From Silene noctiflora (taxonomy: Eukaryota > Streptophyta > Magnoliopsida > Caryophyllales > Caryophyllaceae): DNA of 21,959 nucleotides. Numbering within the stretch: the stretch's first letter is position 1; every line of letters starts with the position of its first letter. The DNA is taken from positions 3,637 to 25,595 of the forward strand of contig VHZZ01004109.1 of NCBI GenBank assembly GCA_009801015.1, given 5' to 3'. A program made the position numbers and the translations under genes. Shown here piece by piece: positions 9,701 through 20,000 of this stretch. The notes below the pieces were generated by a model that had not been told where the DNA came from, did not search any database, and saw nothing but the letters and a program-made list of their open reading frames with translations.

Positions 9701-12700
9701 CTTGTTATTGATTGTGGTTTAAAATGACCCTATCATTTGGTACATGTAACTCCAACTTTTAATATTATATACGGTAGGAGTGTCAAACACTTGGAAGTTC
9801 AAATATAGACAGTGGACACTCCATTTTAGGCAATAAAAAAATGGACATTTTTCATTTATAGCTGACCCCACATTCGAACGCATGCCCATATCAGATCTTC
9901 CTTCCGAGTTTGGATAAAATACTGTTAGAGTATACAAATATAAGACTTTGGGGGCCTTTTGTAAGAACCAAGAGAGAAATTACGAAAGTTGAAAGACCAA
10001 GTTTCATAAATACTATTGATAAGAGCTCTGCAATGAATAAAAAAGAAGGCTTAACTCATGCAAAAGCTAGAAAGCATACCTCTACGTGCATTGCCTTCCC
10101 TATCTTCCAGAATTCAATGCAGCAACCAATTCCAGAACTAAATAGAATCATCCATGAGGTATCGTTATCCAGGAGATATAAGAAAACAATCAACTGAGAG
10201 ATAAAGCTGACAACTACAGTCTTTGCAGATAACCCTTCCATAGACTTGTTCTTGTTCCAAAACTGAATGTCTTATGTGCCAAAAACATAACAAATTGAAA
10301 AACAACGAGTCAGCTTACAGAATGTAAATACCATATCGGATGAATAATAAAGCTACCATTTGTTTACACAACAGAGGCACAGACAGCTTTTACTTACCAT
10401 TCTTAAAGGCTAACATGTCAAACACAGAATGAAGCATGGAGACAACCATAGTGATTCCAAGAAGGTAAGGATTTCCTTCCACGAATACTCTCTGTCAAAA
10501 ATGTCAAATGAATAAACTGTCGTGGCACTAAACTAGGATGGGAACTGAACAATTAGGATTAAAAAAAAAAGGGCAAAAACCAAATCATTTTAACTTTTAC
10601 GAGAACTGTGAGATAATGACATCGAAGATAAAATTGATAGGTCAATATTCCCTACAGCTAATCAATAGGGGGGTGGAAAGATCAAAATAATGCAGAAAGT
10701 TAACAACAGCCTCCCTTCAGTATAAAATAAAGATATGAAGCCATGTTCACTTGTCTTTGTTTCACATTAACCAATGCCACAAGTCGGTCGACGAAGGTGG
10801 TCAGGTCCACATCTCAGTCAATTAGCAACTAGTTCTTGATGAGCATCCAAAATAATCATTAATTCAACTTGTGTCATATCTCAATTGCTGATCAAAAATA
10901 AAAATCACCGGAGGACTATTAAACGTAAACAACATTCAGTCAGACAATCAAACCTTAAGTTCATCACCCTCGCCTTCAATCATACTTCCATAAGTACGAT
11001 GAAGTTGGAATGACTGATCAATCTGCATGAAAATTTGCCACTTGGTCATGCTTATAGGCCCCACCTCCAAGTTCAACGGAAGTTCAGTCACGGTCTCGTT
11101 GATTGGTATCAGCTTATCCCTAAGTAACCAAAACTCATTAAAGTATATGGTTGGGAAATAGTTTCCAGTTTTGGGCTCCACATTGAGGTCTGTGACTTAG
11201 TTAAAGAAAATTAAAATATCCTCATGTACTAGTAAATTCTGAATCGTCAGCTAAAATTCACTTAAAGTGAACCTTCTAGTCACTTCTATTTCAACATACG
11301 ATGCATTCAAAATATATTCAACACCGACAGGCACATGCGCCACATCCCAGTGTCAGATGTCTCTGTTAGCTTCTTTCAGCATACTGGCAAATGGAACATG
11401 GCCAAATTGAGCTTGAGAGCATAATTAACCACGTCCAATTGTACATAGACACAACAAATTTTACATGGGTTTCAACTTACAGGAGTGAGGAGTCCATCAT
11501 TCCCATTAATTGATATTGTCTTCAGTTGCCACACCAATCATGTTCAAATTAAACTCTCACGACATTGGACAAAGATAAGCACATGGTATTAAATTGGGAG
11601 CCGAACCACATAGCAACCACTTGTAAAGGTTTCGAAGTAACAAAGGCAATATTTTGAGGGTGTATCAACCACACTTGTGGCGGGGCAAAGGACATTAGGA
11701 CACAACAACCAGTTCCACAACCTTCTCTGGAAATGATATGTAATGCCATGGCTAATTCAGAAAATTTAATAAAGGACACATTGGGAGAGGCTAATCTAAC
11801 ATCAAACAGATTAAATATAAGGATACAAGGGGCAACATTTGGAGGAACAGCGTTCGCAGAATACCTGTCAAAAGAAAAAAAAAATACGTTAATACCTATT
11901 TTGTTAAGTAAATAGATTAACAGAAATTGTTAATCGACAGCCATAACACAAGCCAAACAGAGGACGGCACAAAGATACACAAGGGACCATGCCATTGACA
12001 CAAGACTACAAGAGATAGTAACAAGCAAACAAGCTATACATTTATGCCAATGTTCTAACGAAAGGCACCAACAAAGTATTGAGAAGATGAAGATTGCAAG
12101 CAAGTATTTCAGATTTGATTTTTATCACACAGATATAAGTCATATAACAGCTGCTTTTCCTTCTTTAACCCAAATTGAACTTAAATAGTCTTACACAACT
12201 CCTTCAAGCATAACAACGATAAACACCAATGCACTTTGTTTAGTACCACGGACAATTCGGAATGATCAGATTAAAAAATAAAAAATAAAATGTTTTCCTT
12301 CCAAATTCGTGCTAGTGTGGTTAGGGTTAGATCAGACGTAATAAAGTTACTTACCCAGAGAAATCATCCAGCAGATTAATTGTCACATTAGGTTTCCAAT
12401 AAGAAATCCATTCAGCAGGTCCTTCTTCTTTAGGCTCGTCCTGAGAATCTTCAGTGACCTGCTAGTGTCATAGCTCATTAGTAAACCTTATCAACTTTTC
12501 CATTATTTATGCAGGCATTTAGCTTTTCCAATATTCATGGAGGCATTTAGCGACAAAGATACAAGGTAAAATGTTAATTCAGATCTCCCCAAAATTTTGT
12601 TTATAATAACAAGGAATTGGTTTAACATACCAGTTTGTATGATACACTTCAGCAGTATTGTATGCTTAAACATTATATGATGCATATCCATGATGTCATA

Positions 12701-15700
12701 TTTTAGAGACACCTTCCATAATTTCGCTCATATCATTAACAAGTACACTCCATGGAGGGGAAAAAAATATACTTGAGGCAAAAAGTAAATCCACCAAGGT
12801 GGGAGAAAGTATATATAAGTGGCAAGAGAACTACAGAAGTCCACCAAGGCTATGGACCAGAAGGAAATAGTTTCAATAACATTTTCACATTTGTTCTACA
12901 ATTAATGAAATATTATTACTTCACTAACTTCCCCACTCCATAACCACCATATCAACACCACCTCATGCAAACTTTCCTCTCTCGCCAACACCAGCCATGA
13001 TCCACTCTCCTCCCTCATTAACACCACACCCACCAACACCCCAACCCATGAATCACCACCCCAATACCACCACATCAACGCTGACCCCACGACCACCATG
13101 GCCACAACACCCTCAAAACTACCATAGAAACACCATGAAACCACCACATACAACATCACGAAACCTATTGGGCTTCCCGAGAACGAGGGAGGCAAAGAGA
13201 AGTCTGAAAATGGCACCTCGAGAGTAGAACCTGAAAGTAAATCTGAGTCTGAGGTTGCTTGAAATGACGAGAAGTATGGTGATGACAGAGGCTGACCAGG
13301 TTGTATGGTGGAGGTTCCCCGAAAGGAAGAGAAGAAGTCGATTTCGGTAGTCTGGATATGGTAAGTGATGCACGTTGTCAGGATGGCGTTTGGCGGCTCT
13401 CAGGCAAGTTAAGTGACGCTCCTTCGGTGGTTAGAAGAGGTTGATGGTGTGCTGTTGAGTGGTGGGTGTTGGTTGAAGTGAGGTGTGGCTGTGGGTTAGA
13501 TGTCTGATAACTCTGATTCTAATGAATATTTAGGTAAGCTTATCATGTAAATTTCAGTATGGTCATGAGGCCAATTTGGTAAAAGTCACCAAAAACTTGA
13601 TAAACGAGGAAACTTGCCAAAAGAGGAAAGAATGAGAAGTGGGAAGAAAACAGGAAAATGGAGGGACTTCATTCTTTATTAAGAATTAAGATGAAGATTT
13701 CGTTACAGAACACCAGGAGGTTCCATTAGTGAAAGTTAGGGAGGAACCTAACCAACTTCTCAACTTGGAGTCTTGGAGAAGCACAAACAGAAGTAATATG
13801 GCTTATCATATACCTAGAGAAAACGACTTCAAGTATCTCAAACTATTAACATTAAAAAATTTACTGAATGACATAAAAGTTGATTTTCAACCTTTTATCT
13901 ACTATATGCCGGATGACGTACTAGGAGCTTAAAGTTGAACGACTAACAAAAATATTTCAAAAGAAGTGTGGTACAGAGCATATTGAACAAGGAAGTTAAA
14001 CACACCTTCGGCAGCGTTTTTTCATCGGAAGTTGGCTCTACATCTCCAAGTAGGGACCTCTTTTTGTTAGCTTTAGACTTGGGAGAGAACGTAACCACAG
14101 CTGCACTTACAAGATTTAATATTAGAACCGATGAGCCAAATGCTCTTCAAACCTGCGAGCTTCGTTTATTTGCTGATATGACCACTTGATAGATGAGACA
14201 TTAAAACTTACGATGGCTTCTACCAAAGGCAGACAATGGTTGATACTCAGGGTCATTAGGATCTGGTGAAAAACCAGACCGCGCAAAGAATACATGAGCG
14301 TAGAGGGTCCCGTTATTCTTTAGAGCCTGTAGGCAAAACAATACCGACCAATAGTAAGAACAGTAAACATCAAGAGGTATGCATACTCAGAGCTAAATCA
14401 TGAAACCGCTGTTGTAAACATTCAAGCAGTCAAACACATTTTGTTATTTGATGCCATATTGCCAGGTTCCAATTCTTGAAAAAATTAAGTAACAATGTGA
14501 AATAACTATAAAGGATAAAAAGTCACCTCTGAAGGCTGATACATTAAAGACAGAGTCCGGGTACTCTCTGGTTTCCAGACTGCATAAGGAATGTTAGTCT
14601 CCTGCCATACGAGTGCCTTTTCGTTCCCAAAGTCACTGAATTTATTGTGCTCAGAAAGGTAGACCCACATATCCTAACCAAATGACCATATATTAGAAAT
14701 AAAACAGCTACATCGAAATTAAAAAGGACTTGTCATCCATTAAGATTCAACGAATATGCCATGCATAAGAGTTTAAACAAATAATAGTCTAGCTGAAAGG
14801 TAACAATAGAAGAAAAAAAAAAAGATTGAAAAGCAAGACCAAGTAGCCACAATAACCATTTCTCTCACTTGAAAATTGTTTGAGCAAATTAAGTATAGCT
14901 TAGAACAAAGCCTTCACCATAAATCAACAAATACAAATACACAAACCGAAAGAGAAGAAACAGTCGCACTTTATCAAACATATGGGGGAAGTGAAAGAAA
15001 TCATATGTTCCTCATCAATGAGCTCATTGTTTGTAGTTCACCTTTCGTACAGACTCCTAAACTCAATGCCATCACAAACACTCAATACTCAATTCTCGGT
15101 ACTTGACACCAAACAGCATTAACTAATAAACCCAACACGCATATCTATAACTAAACTTGATTTCATAGAAAAATCACAAGCACTATACAGGGAGATAATT
15201 TGTAAGAGAATGTATCCTTATGAACACCCTGATTCCAAATTTAGTCGCCCTCTCTTCAATCAATTAAAACCCCGATAACCTTTCAAGGACGGACCTTTCC
15301 CATTTAAACACCAAATAATCATAAAAAAGCCACAGATCATCAAATAAGATTAAAAAGCCAATCTTTATCATTGACAGAACTCGTCAGCTAACCGGCATTA
15401 AAGCCTCAAATAAACAAGTTCGGATCTTCTCCATTGCTTTCCCTCTCCAATTTTCTTCCACTTCCTCTCACAAAACTGTTCTTATTAATCTTTCTCCACC
15501 TCAACAAACAATTACTTTTCGGGATGAAATTAGGATTGTTGGATCGTTCCACAATAAAATCTACACAGCTCGGAGGAAATGGAGAGGATCCAAATAAACA
15601 ATGCCCTAGCTCTCCTCATCTAAAACCCCAAATACATCATTACTAAAAACGCCTACTAAAAATGAGGTTCAACTTAATCCAGATTAAGAAACCATAATAA

Positions 15701-16243
15701 ATCGATCATAAAGATATTTAATAAATCAACGCACTATAAATACCAATACAGACCCAATAACTAAGATAGTGGAACTCTAATAAAGAAAATATAGCACCCG
15801 TCTCATTCATCTGTTTACATTTGTTATTCTTTCGAGAGATATTTTAATCAAAGTTAAACAAATGATCGAGCAGATAAATCGAACTAATGAAATTAACAAG
15901 AAACCAATACAAACCTCAAAAACCCAGATGCAGAAAATCAATCAATCAATCAAATTCATTACAAAAACCCGAAATAAATCAAATCTAATGATGATATAAG
16001 ATAAAATCCAGATGAAAAAACAAAGAATCATACCAAAGGTTCAGACTTTTGAAAGAGATTGGACATAAGAATAGCTGGGTCAGTAGATTTTTTAGGAGAA
16101 AAGAAGAACTTTGATGCAAAATACCAAAAGACCATCATTCTAATTACTCCTCCAATAGATTGACCAAACCCTGCTCTTTGTTGTTGTGCTGGTGGCCCAC
16201 CTGCTTCGGCCACCGCCGCAGCCGCTGCTGGTGGTGGTGCCAT
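6775..16243 (-). CDS. CLPTM1-like multi-pass ER membrane protein, 12 exons
   Basis: This belongs to the CLPTM1/CLPTM1L family. Animal CLPTM1 retains GABA-A receptors in the ER and CLPTM1L is an ER lipid scramblase; the plant role is not established. Exons in transcription order are 16243-16034, 14673-14527, 14326-14212, 14100-14006, 12458-12355, 11864-11827, 11189-10954, 10491-10398, 10270-10080, 8936-8717, 7657-7490 and 6923-6775. All junctions are GT-AG and phase-consistent, giving 1767 coding bases and 588 residues. Residues 1-24 are Ala/Pro/Gln-rich, followed by a membrane segment at about 30-47. The lumenal-type domain contains NIPYAVWKPES, EWISYWKPNVTINL and the block from KTGNYFPT to INETVTELPLNLE. 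Membrane segments follow at about 320-343, 364-380, 386-400, 443-458 and 473-495, with DDLFAFVIKMP at about 523-533. The C-terminus KKTN is a KKxx COPI-retrieval signal. Exon 6 is only 38 bp. Confidence 0.95.
9295..9378. mobile_element. Stowaway-like MITE (80 bp) with TA target duplication
   Basis: The element runs from 9297 (CTCCCTCCCTCCCAATCATT) to 9376 and is flanked by TA at 9295-9296 and 9377-9378. The 3' arm AAACAAATGATTGAGACAAA, followed by GAGAG, is the imperfect reverse complement of the 5' arm. The shared core AATCATTTGTTT is exact. The CTCCCTCC start, TA target and very short length fit non-autonomous Tc1/mariner-related Stowaway elements. It lies in intron 9 of the CLPTM1-like gene. 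Confidence 0.78.
9448..9492. repeat. G11 and A26 homopolymer pair
   Basis: A run of 11 G (9448-9458) is followed, after AGAAGATT, by 26 A (9467-9492) within intron 9. Runs like this are prone to length change and to sequencing or assembly error. Confidence 0.9.
12459..14005 (-). other. CLPTM1-like intron 4, with C-rich and G-rich blocks
   Basis: This 1547-bp intron is the largest in the gene. On the plus strand, 12930-13160 is rich in CCACCA/CACCAC and 13250-13500 is rich in GGTGG/GTTGG, unlike the AT-rich rest of the locus. Open frames in it are low-complexity. It is probably an old insertion. No transposon protein domain or clear terminal repeat was found. Confidence 0.55.
14674..16033 (-). 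other. CLPTM1-like intron 1 (1360 bp)
   Basis: The donor is CCTTTG|GTATGA after Leu70 and the acceptor is GGTTAG|GATATG. It separates the Ala/Pro-rich N-terminus plus first membrane segment from the lumenal-type domain. Apart from a decayed MITE-like hairpin near 15792-15880, nothing recognisable is inside. Confidence 0.85.
15792..15880. mobile_element. Degenerate Stowaway-like MITE relic
   Basis: The arms TCTCATTCATCTGTTTAC (15801-15818) and GTTAAACAAATGATCGAG (15853-15870) are imperfect reverse complements. Their ATCATTTGTTTA-type core matches the clear MITE in intron 9. The outer ends (GCACCCG against AGATAAAT) no longer match well and target duplications are uncertain, so the boundaries are approximate. 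Confidence 0.4.
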
Positions 16244-17093
16244 TCTTACCGGTCACTTTTTATGTTCTGAGATTGTATGTCAATGGTGTTTTGATCATCC
16301 AATCTGAAAGTGATTTGAAGATTCGGTAAAGAGGGAGATATTTTATGATGAATATGATGGGTTTATTTGGGATTTATGTTGTTAGGTTGAGTTTTTGAGT
16401 GACTGTGTAAAGGTGATCAAGTTGTAAGGTGACGACGTTGTTGTGTTTGTTTACAAGTTTAGTTGTGTAAGTTGTGTTGGGGAAGAATTTGATAATCCAA
16501 GATATTTTCCGAGGATCGTCCACTCATGAGTGCAAACGATTAGTAAAATAAGGAAAATAAGATAGTGTTATTGCGGGTGTCATTGAATTTTAGGATTATT
16601 GTGATTAAGAAGGTTAATCCAAACTTATGGATTTGATATTTCCAAAATCCAAACTGAATTTGTGAAGTCTCGGTTAATTCGGGACGAATTCATAAATATT
16701 TGGGCTTATAATACGAAACTGGATCTCAACAGCGAGATTTGACCAGACCCGTTAGTATACTTCACCCTTAATTTTGATTGAGAACTCCGTAGCCAAGTTG
16801 AAAATGTTTTATTGTTTTGATGTTATGGAAGTCATAAGAGAAGTTTTAATACTAAATAATGATCCTTCATGGTGTACTTTTATCATTGTTTGTTCTTGCA
16901 ATAGTTTGTACTCCGTAACTCATTGTTTCAAGTAAATAATCTCTTTATAGAACCGTAATTCAACTATTCGAGTATTAATCATGCAAGGCTTAATTGTTCT
17001 ACCATTTATGGAATTGAAGACACAATGACGAAAATGTGTGTAATATTCGATGATTACATACGAAAGGGATCACCACAAATCTCCTACGCAAAA
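16244..17093. other. Intergenic between VQ and CLPTM1-like genes
   Basis: Both neighbours are on the minus strand, so this holds the VQ 3' end and the CLPTM1-like promoter and 5' leader. A minus-strand AATAAA (16808-16813) lies about 280 bases beyond the VQ stop and could be its poly(A) signal. I see no clear TATA box upstream of the CLPTM1-like start and no further gene. Confidence 0.5.
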
Positions 17094-17606
17094 TCATGGC
17101 TCTCTGCCTGTCAGTGCAGATACTAGGGGGAACAAGGTGAGCAACTCCGGCTCTATAAAACCGGGTTTAGACCTTGGGGATGGATGCAGGTAAAATCGTC
17201 TCTCTTTGATAGCTTTCTCTTCTTCTCTAGCATTCAGGTCACAACTCGATGATTCTCCATTGGTTTCGCTTTCCACTAAAGACAGTCCTGAGAAGCATTT
17301 GGTTGGGGTGTTCAAATAGCTTGAAAATCTATGTTGCTGCTCCATTTCAACTCCTTGCTTATTATTCATAGCAGGTCGGATTATATCCAACTTGGCTTTA
17401 AATTGTCTCCTTTCATAGAGCTTGAATTCTGTCTTTTTGAGCCTATTATTGTTATTATTTATGCCTGTCATTGGGTCATGCCCTGAGTATGCAGTTGTAT
17501 CTGATGACCCGGTTAGCCCTTGGACGACATCTTTGAAAGTCTCGGTATCAACCTGCACGAATATCGTTAACGGGTTTGAAGCATACAGTTTCTGTGGCAT
17601 CTCCAT
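17094..17606 (-). CDS. VQ-motif protein (VQ4/VQ31/VQ33-like), intronless
   Basis: VQ proteins are plant nuclear cofactors that bind WRKY transcription factors through the FxxxVQxLTG motif, and several are MAP kinase targets in defence and stress signalling. The 170-residue product has FVQVD at 16-20 and the VQ core at residues 24-33 (Phe24, Val28-Gln29, Leu31-Thr32-Gly33). It also has an Asn run (50-54) and a conserved C-terminal block, RRFYLHPSP at 136-144 followed by PELLTLFPLVS at 153-163, typical of the MPK3/6-targeted subgroup. Proline-directed sites remain at Thr100-Pro and Ser143-Pro. Length and lack of introns suit the family. The first ATG (17606) is used; a second Met lies at residue 3. 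The orthologue number cannot be fixed from sequence alone. Confidence 0.9.
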   Translation of the reverse strand: MEMPQKLYASNPLTIFVQVDTETFKDVVQGLTGSSDTTAYSGHDPMTGINNNNNRLKKTEFKLYERRQFKAKLDIIRPAMNNKQGVEMEQQHRFSSYLNTPTKCFSGLSLVESETNGESSSCDLNAREEEKAIKERRFYLHPSPRSKPGFIEPELLTLFPLVSALTGREP

Positions 17607-17745
17607 GTTTGTTGTACTGTTTCACAGTGGTTTGTATTCTGGTGGCAGTGGCCCTTTCCTGTAAGCACTATTACATGTTTATAAAACAGGTTAGCTTTGT
17701 TTATGGAGCACAGCAGCCATATAATATTTTCATGTATGCTATGTG

Positions 17746-17754
17746 TATATATAA
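17746..17754 (-). promoter_or_regulatory. Putative TATA box of the VQ gene
   Basis: TTATATATA on the minus strand lies about 140 bases upstream of the VQ start codon, a plausible distance for a plant TATA box. It is position-based inference only. Confidence 0.35.
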
Positions 17755-17788
17755 CCTAACCCTAAACGTTTTTTTGCCTAAAGAATAA

Positions 17789-19204
17789 AGATCATCAGTT
17801 ATATGATGCAAATATCACTTGGAATAAACTCTAAAACAAGGCCGTCAAATGAATTTGAGAGGCTTGGTTCTACAAGGCAATTTGAGGCCTCAGATAATAG
17901 GATAACTTAGTTTTTGTAGCAATTGTTACTCAAACCTATCATTCAGCTACCAAACAAGAACAAATGATTGGGTATGGGTCTCGATTTTGAAAACCTTTTG
18001 AACATGCTATTAGACCGCCCTGCTAAAAATATAGCATACCTCGATGATTACTCTAGTTCTAAACCAAGATTACTTGAGAAGCCAAAGCTTACCTTCATTC
18101 ATTCATTCATTCATTCATTCATTCATATCCTAGCCTTGCACAGCGAGAAGGCGGCCAAGAAGGAGAAATATAAGGTGATTGGGGGGATGGAGTATGAATG
18201 TTTGGAGAGACAAAAATGTCTAAAGTAGGTGACAAAAGAACTAATACAACCGCAAAGTAATGGAAGTATTTGTTGTGCCCATATCACAAGTTGAAAGAGA
18301 GGAGCAGACATTTTTGGAGCTTGGTTATTAATTTTGTTGGTTATGTTTCTTTGGCTGATTTACTGATAGTTGAACATATGCCCACAATGACGGCCATCTT
18401 CAAAAGACTGCTTAAAGTAGCATCATGGTTGTTATACTTGTCGGAAAGGTATGATATGGATGGGGATGTCATTATTCTTAGAATCCGGGATTAAAGTATC
18501 AAGATCGACTATTGGGTTTTCGCCATTCGATTAAATTTTTGACTGAGATACGTTGAGATTTCAAGTTCAAATCTTGGTAGACTCCCATATCCGCATACTT
18601 GAATTTCAACACATGCTCTATTACATAAGCGGCATTACCAATCGACTTACATTCATGAATCCGAAAAGGGAACAATCTAATACAATCATTCTCCCTATGA
18701 CATTAGTTATATATCAAAACTTGGAAGTTACTCCTATTTCTTTTATTGAGAATTTTCACATAGTAGAAATTATGTTTTACGAATCAATAGCACAACGTAA
18801 GAAAATTTAATGTTCACGAGAATATTTACGAGTTATCGAGTTATACAAAGAGTCTCAATAAATCCACGTTAGTTCTAAATCTTATTTTAACTGAAATCAA
18901 GTACCTAGGCTGTAACTGAGTTCGGTGATGACCCGGTTTGTTGCATCTTGCTTCATGTCCAATATGGTGCCTTTCCGATGGCCCGTCTTGCACGGTAGTG
19001 TGGCCGTCATGCTAACTAGAAGAGGTTTATATTATCGTCGACTCCAAACGTATGCTCTAGATTCATCATTATGTGGCTTACTCTTGTATGAGTTGACGTT
19101 AATAAATGAAACTAATTATACTGCCATAACTATGGTCAGAGTCAATGTAAACCAGGCAATCTATCTATAATATAACTATCAAAACCGTAGATAATACATC
19201 AAAA
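17789..19204. other. Intergenic, no convincing gene
   Basis: Several open frames of 60-86 codons occur on the plus strand (for example 17968-18228, 18270-18494 and 18925-19170). They resemble no family I know, lack supporting splice structure and overlap a microsatellite. I regard the stretch as non-coding, with low certainty for 17960-18500. Confidence 0.45.
18093..18126. repeat. (ATTC)n microsatellite
   Basis: About eight copies of a CATT/TTCA tetranucleotide run. It is likely polymorphic in length. Confidence 0.9.
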
Positions 19205-19276
19205 TCCGTTGTCGTCCAGCGGTTAGGATATCTGGCTTTCACCCAGGAGACCCGGGTTCGATTCCCGGCAACGGAA
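19205..19276 (+). tRNA. tRNA-Glu (anticodon UUC), nuclear
   Basis: The full cloverleaf can be folded. The acceptor stem is TCCGTTG with CAACGGA, and A19276 is the discriminator base. The D arm is GTCC/GGAT, and the anticodon stem TCTGG/CCAGG holds loop CTTTCAC with anticodon TTC at 19238-19240. The T arm is CCGGG/CCCGG with loop TTCGATT. There is no intron and no encoded CCA, as expected for a nuclear gene. Internal A and B boxes (GGTTCGATTCC) are intact. Upstream are a CAA initiation motif at 19200-19202 and an AT-rich TATA-like stretch at 19161-19177. Downstream is a T6 RNA polymerase III stop. All of this suggests an active gene. Confidence 0.98.
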
Positions 19277-19277
19277 C

Positions 19278-19283
19278 TTTTTT
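19278..19283 (+). terminator. RNA polymerase III T6 terminator of tRNA-Glu
   Basis: Six T residues begin two bases after the tRNA discriminator base, the usual Pol III stop. Confidence 0.9.
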
Positions 19284-19833
19284 GCTTTCAGGCTATGTCA
19301 TTTTACAGCACAAAATTGGGAAAAACTTGGATTGCGCATGCTTTTCTGTCTTTCTGATCAGCTTCGTAGTTCGTAGCCATTCTATTTCTGTGGAATTCGC
19401 AAAGATACGAATAACCAATAATAAATTAATGTAAGTATATCTCCGTATTAATCAATCAAGCCAAATTACATCCTTTCTTTTAGAACATTTGTGTTACCCC
19501 AGCTTATTCCCAGACTGATGACCATTTAAGCCCGTTTTGAATCTTTGGTACTAGTAATATTTTCAACACTTGACCAGCGAAACTAATCATCCATTTTTAT
19601 GTTGATCACTTCATCGAAGAACTACGGAGAACAAAATGCATGGTATGTCTTTGAAAGAATTGAACTCTCACAAATACACAAAAGTTAAGTTTCAACAATT
19701 TGCTGACTAGATCATATGTAACATTCAACAACTTTTACTAACACCAAGGAGTAGAATAAAGTTTCTATTCTACAAACAGAACCGGGATGTCAAGATAATG
19801 AGCAATGCAAATTGCAAACACAAAGGAACTGAC
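19284..19833. other. Intergenic, no assigned gene
   Basis: No open frame of note occurs. On the minus strand an acceptor-like TTTTGTTCTCCGTAG ends near 19630 and is followed by 12 codons and a stop. This could be a last exon of the same unknown gene as the candidate exon at 19834-19885, but the phases do not fit simply. Confidence 0.4.
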
Positions 19834-19885
19834 CTTGAGTTGACATAATGTGGCGCTGAACTACATGTTCGATCTCCGAATGAAC
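19834..19885 (-). CDS. Candidate 52-bp internal exon of an unidentified minus-strand gene
   Basis: On the minus strand a strong plant-type acceptor (a run of T then CATTATACAG) precedes 52 bases open in one sensible frame, reading VHSEIEHVVQRHIMSTQ. A donor-like CTCAAG|GTCAG follows. I do not recognise the protein and could not find phase-matched partner exons on either side. Upstream, the sequence is occupied by LINE and solo-LTR DNA. It may be an exon of a gene reaching beyond the right edge, a stranded exon of a broken gene, or chance. Confidence 0.3.
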
Positions 19886-19995
19886 CTGTATAATGAAAAA
19901 AAAATATAGGGTGACAAAGTTCTAGGAGTCTACGACTCATGATAGGTCAACAACTATCTGTAAGAAGTCATATAATTGTCTCACCTTATTGTGTT

Positions 19996-20000
19996 ATGTG
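19996..20000. repeat. Left target-site duplication ATGTG
   Basis: It matches the copy at 20638-20642 exactly. Together they bracket the solo LTR and mark the integration site in the LINE zinc-knuckle codons. Confidence 0.85.

Larger units (their letters stand above)
8937..10079 (-). other. CLPTM1-like intron 9, with MITE and homopolymers
   Basis: This 1143-bp intron has donor GAG|GTATGC and acceptor TTTCAG|GTGGAC. It holds a Stowaway-like MITE (9297-9376), a G11 run (9448-9458) and an A26 run (9467-9492). No gene is seen inside it on either strand. Confidence 0.85.

Noticed and set aside
9910-10197. Plus-strand 95-codon open frame
   Set aside because: It is antisense to exon 9 of the CLPTM1-like gene, which accounts for the coding-like composition.
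12902-13373. Open frames on both strands inside intron 4
   Set aside because: Biased composition opens several frames at once. The sequence lies in a phase-consistent intron and shows no known domain.
17422-17664. Plus-strand 80-codon open frame with hydrophobic start
   Set aside because: It is antisense to the VQ coding region.
17968-18228. Plus-strand 86-codon open frame
   Set aside because: The second half translates the (ATTC)n microsatellite. The first half looks peptide-like but has no recognisable domain or splice partner, so a gene is not supported.
18561-18577. SINE or tRNA-like B box (AAGTTCAAATCTTGG)
   Set aside because: No A box at the right distance upstream, no tail and no target duplication were found.
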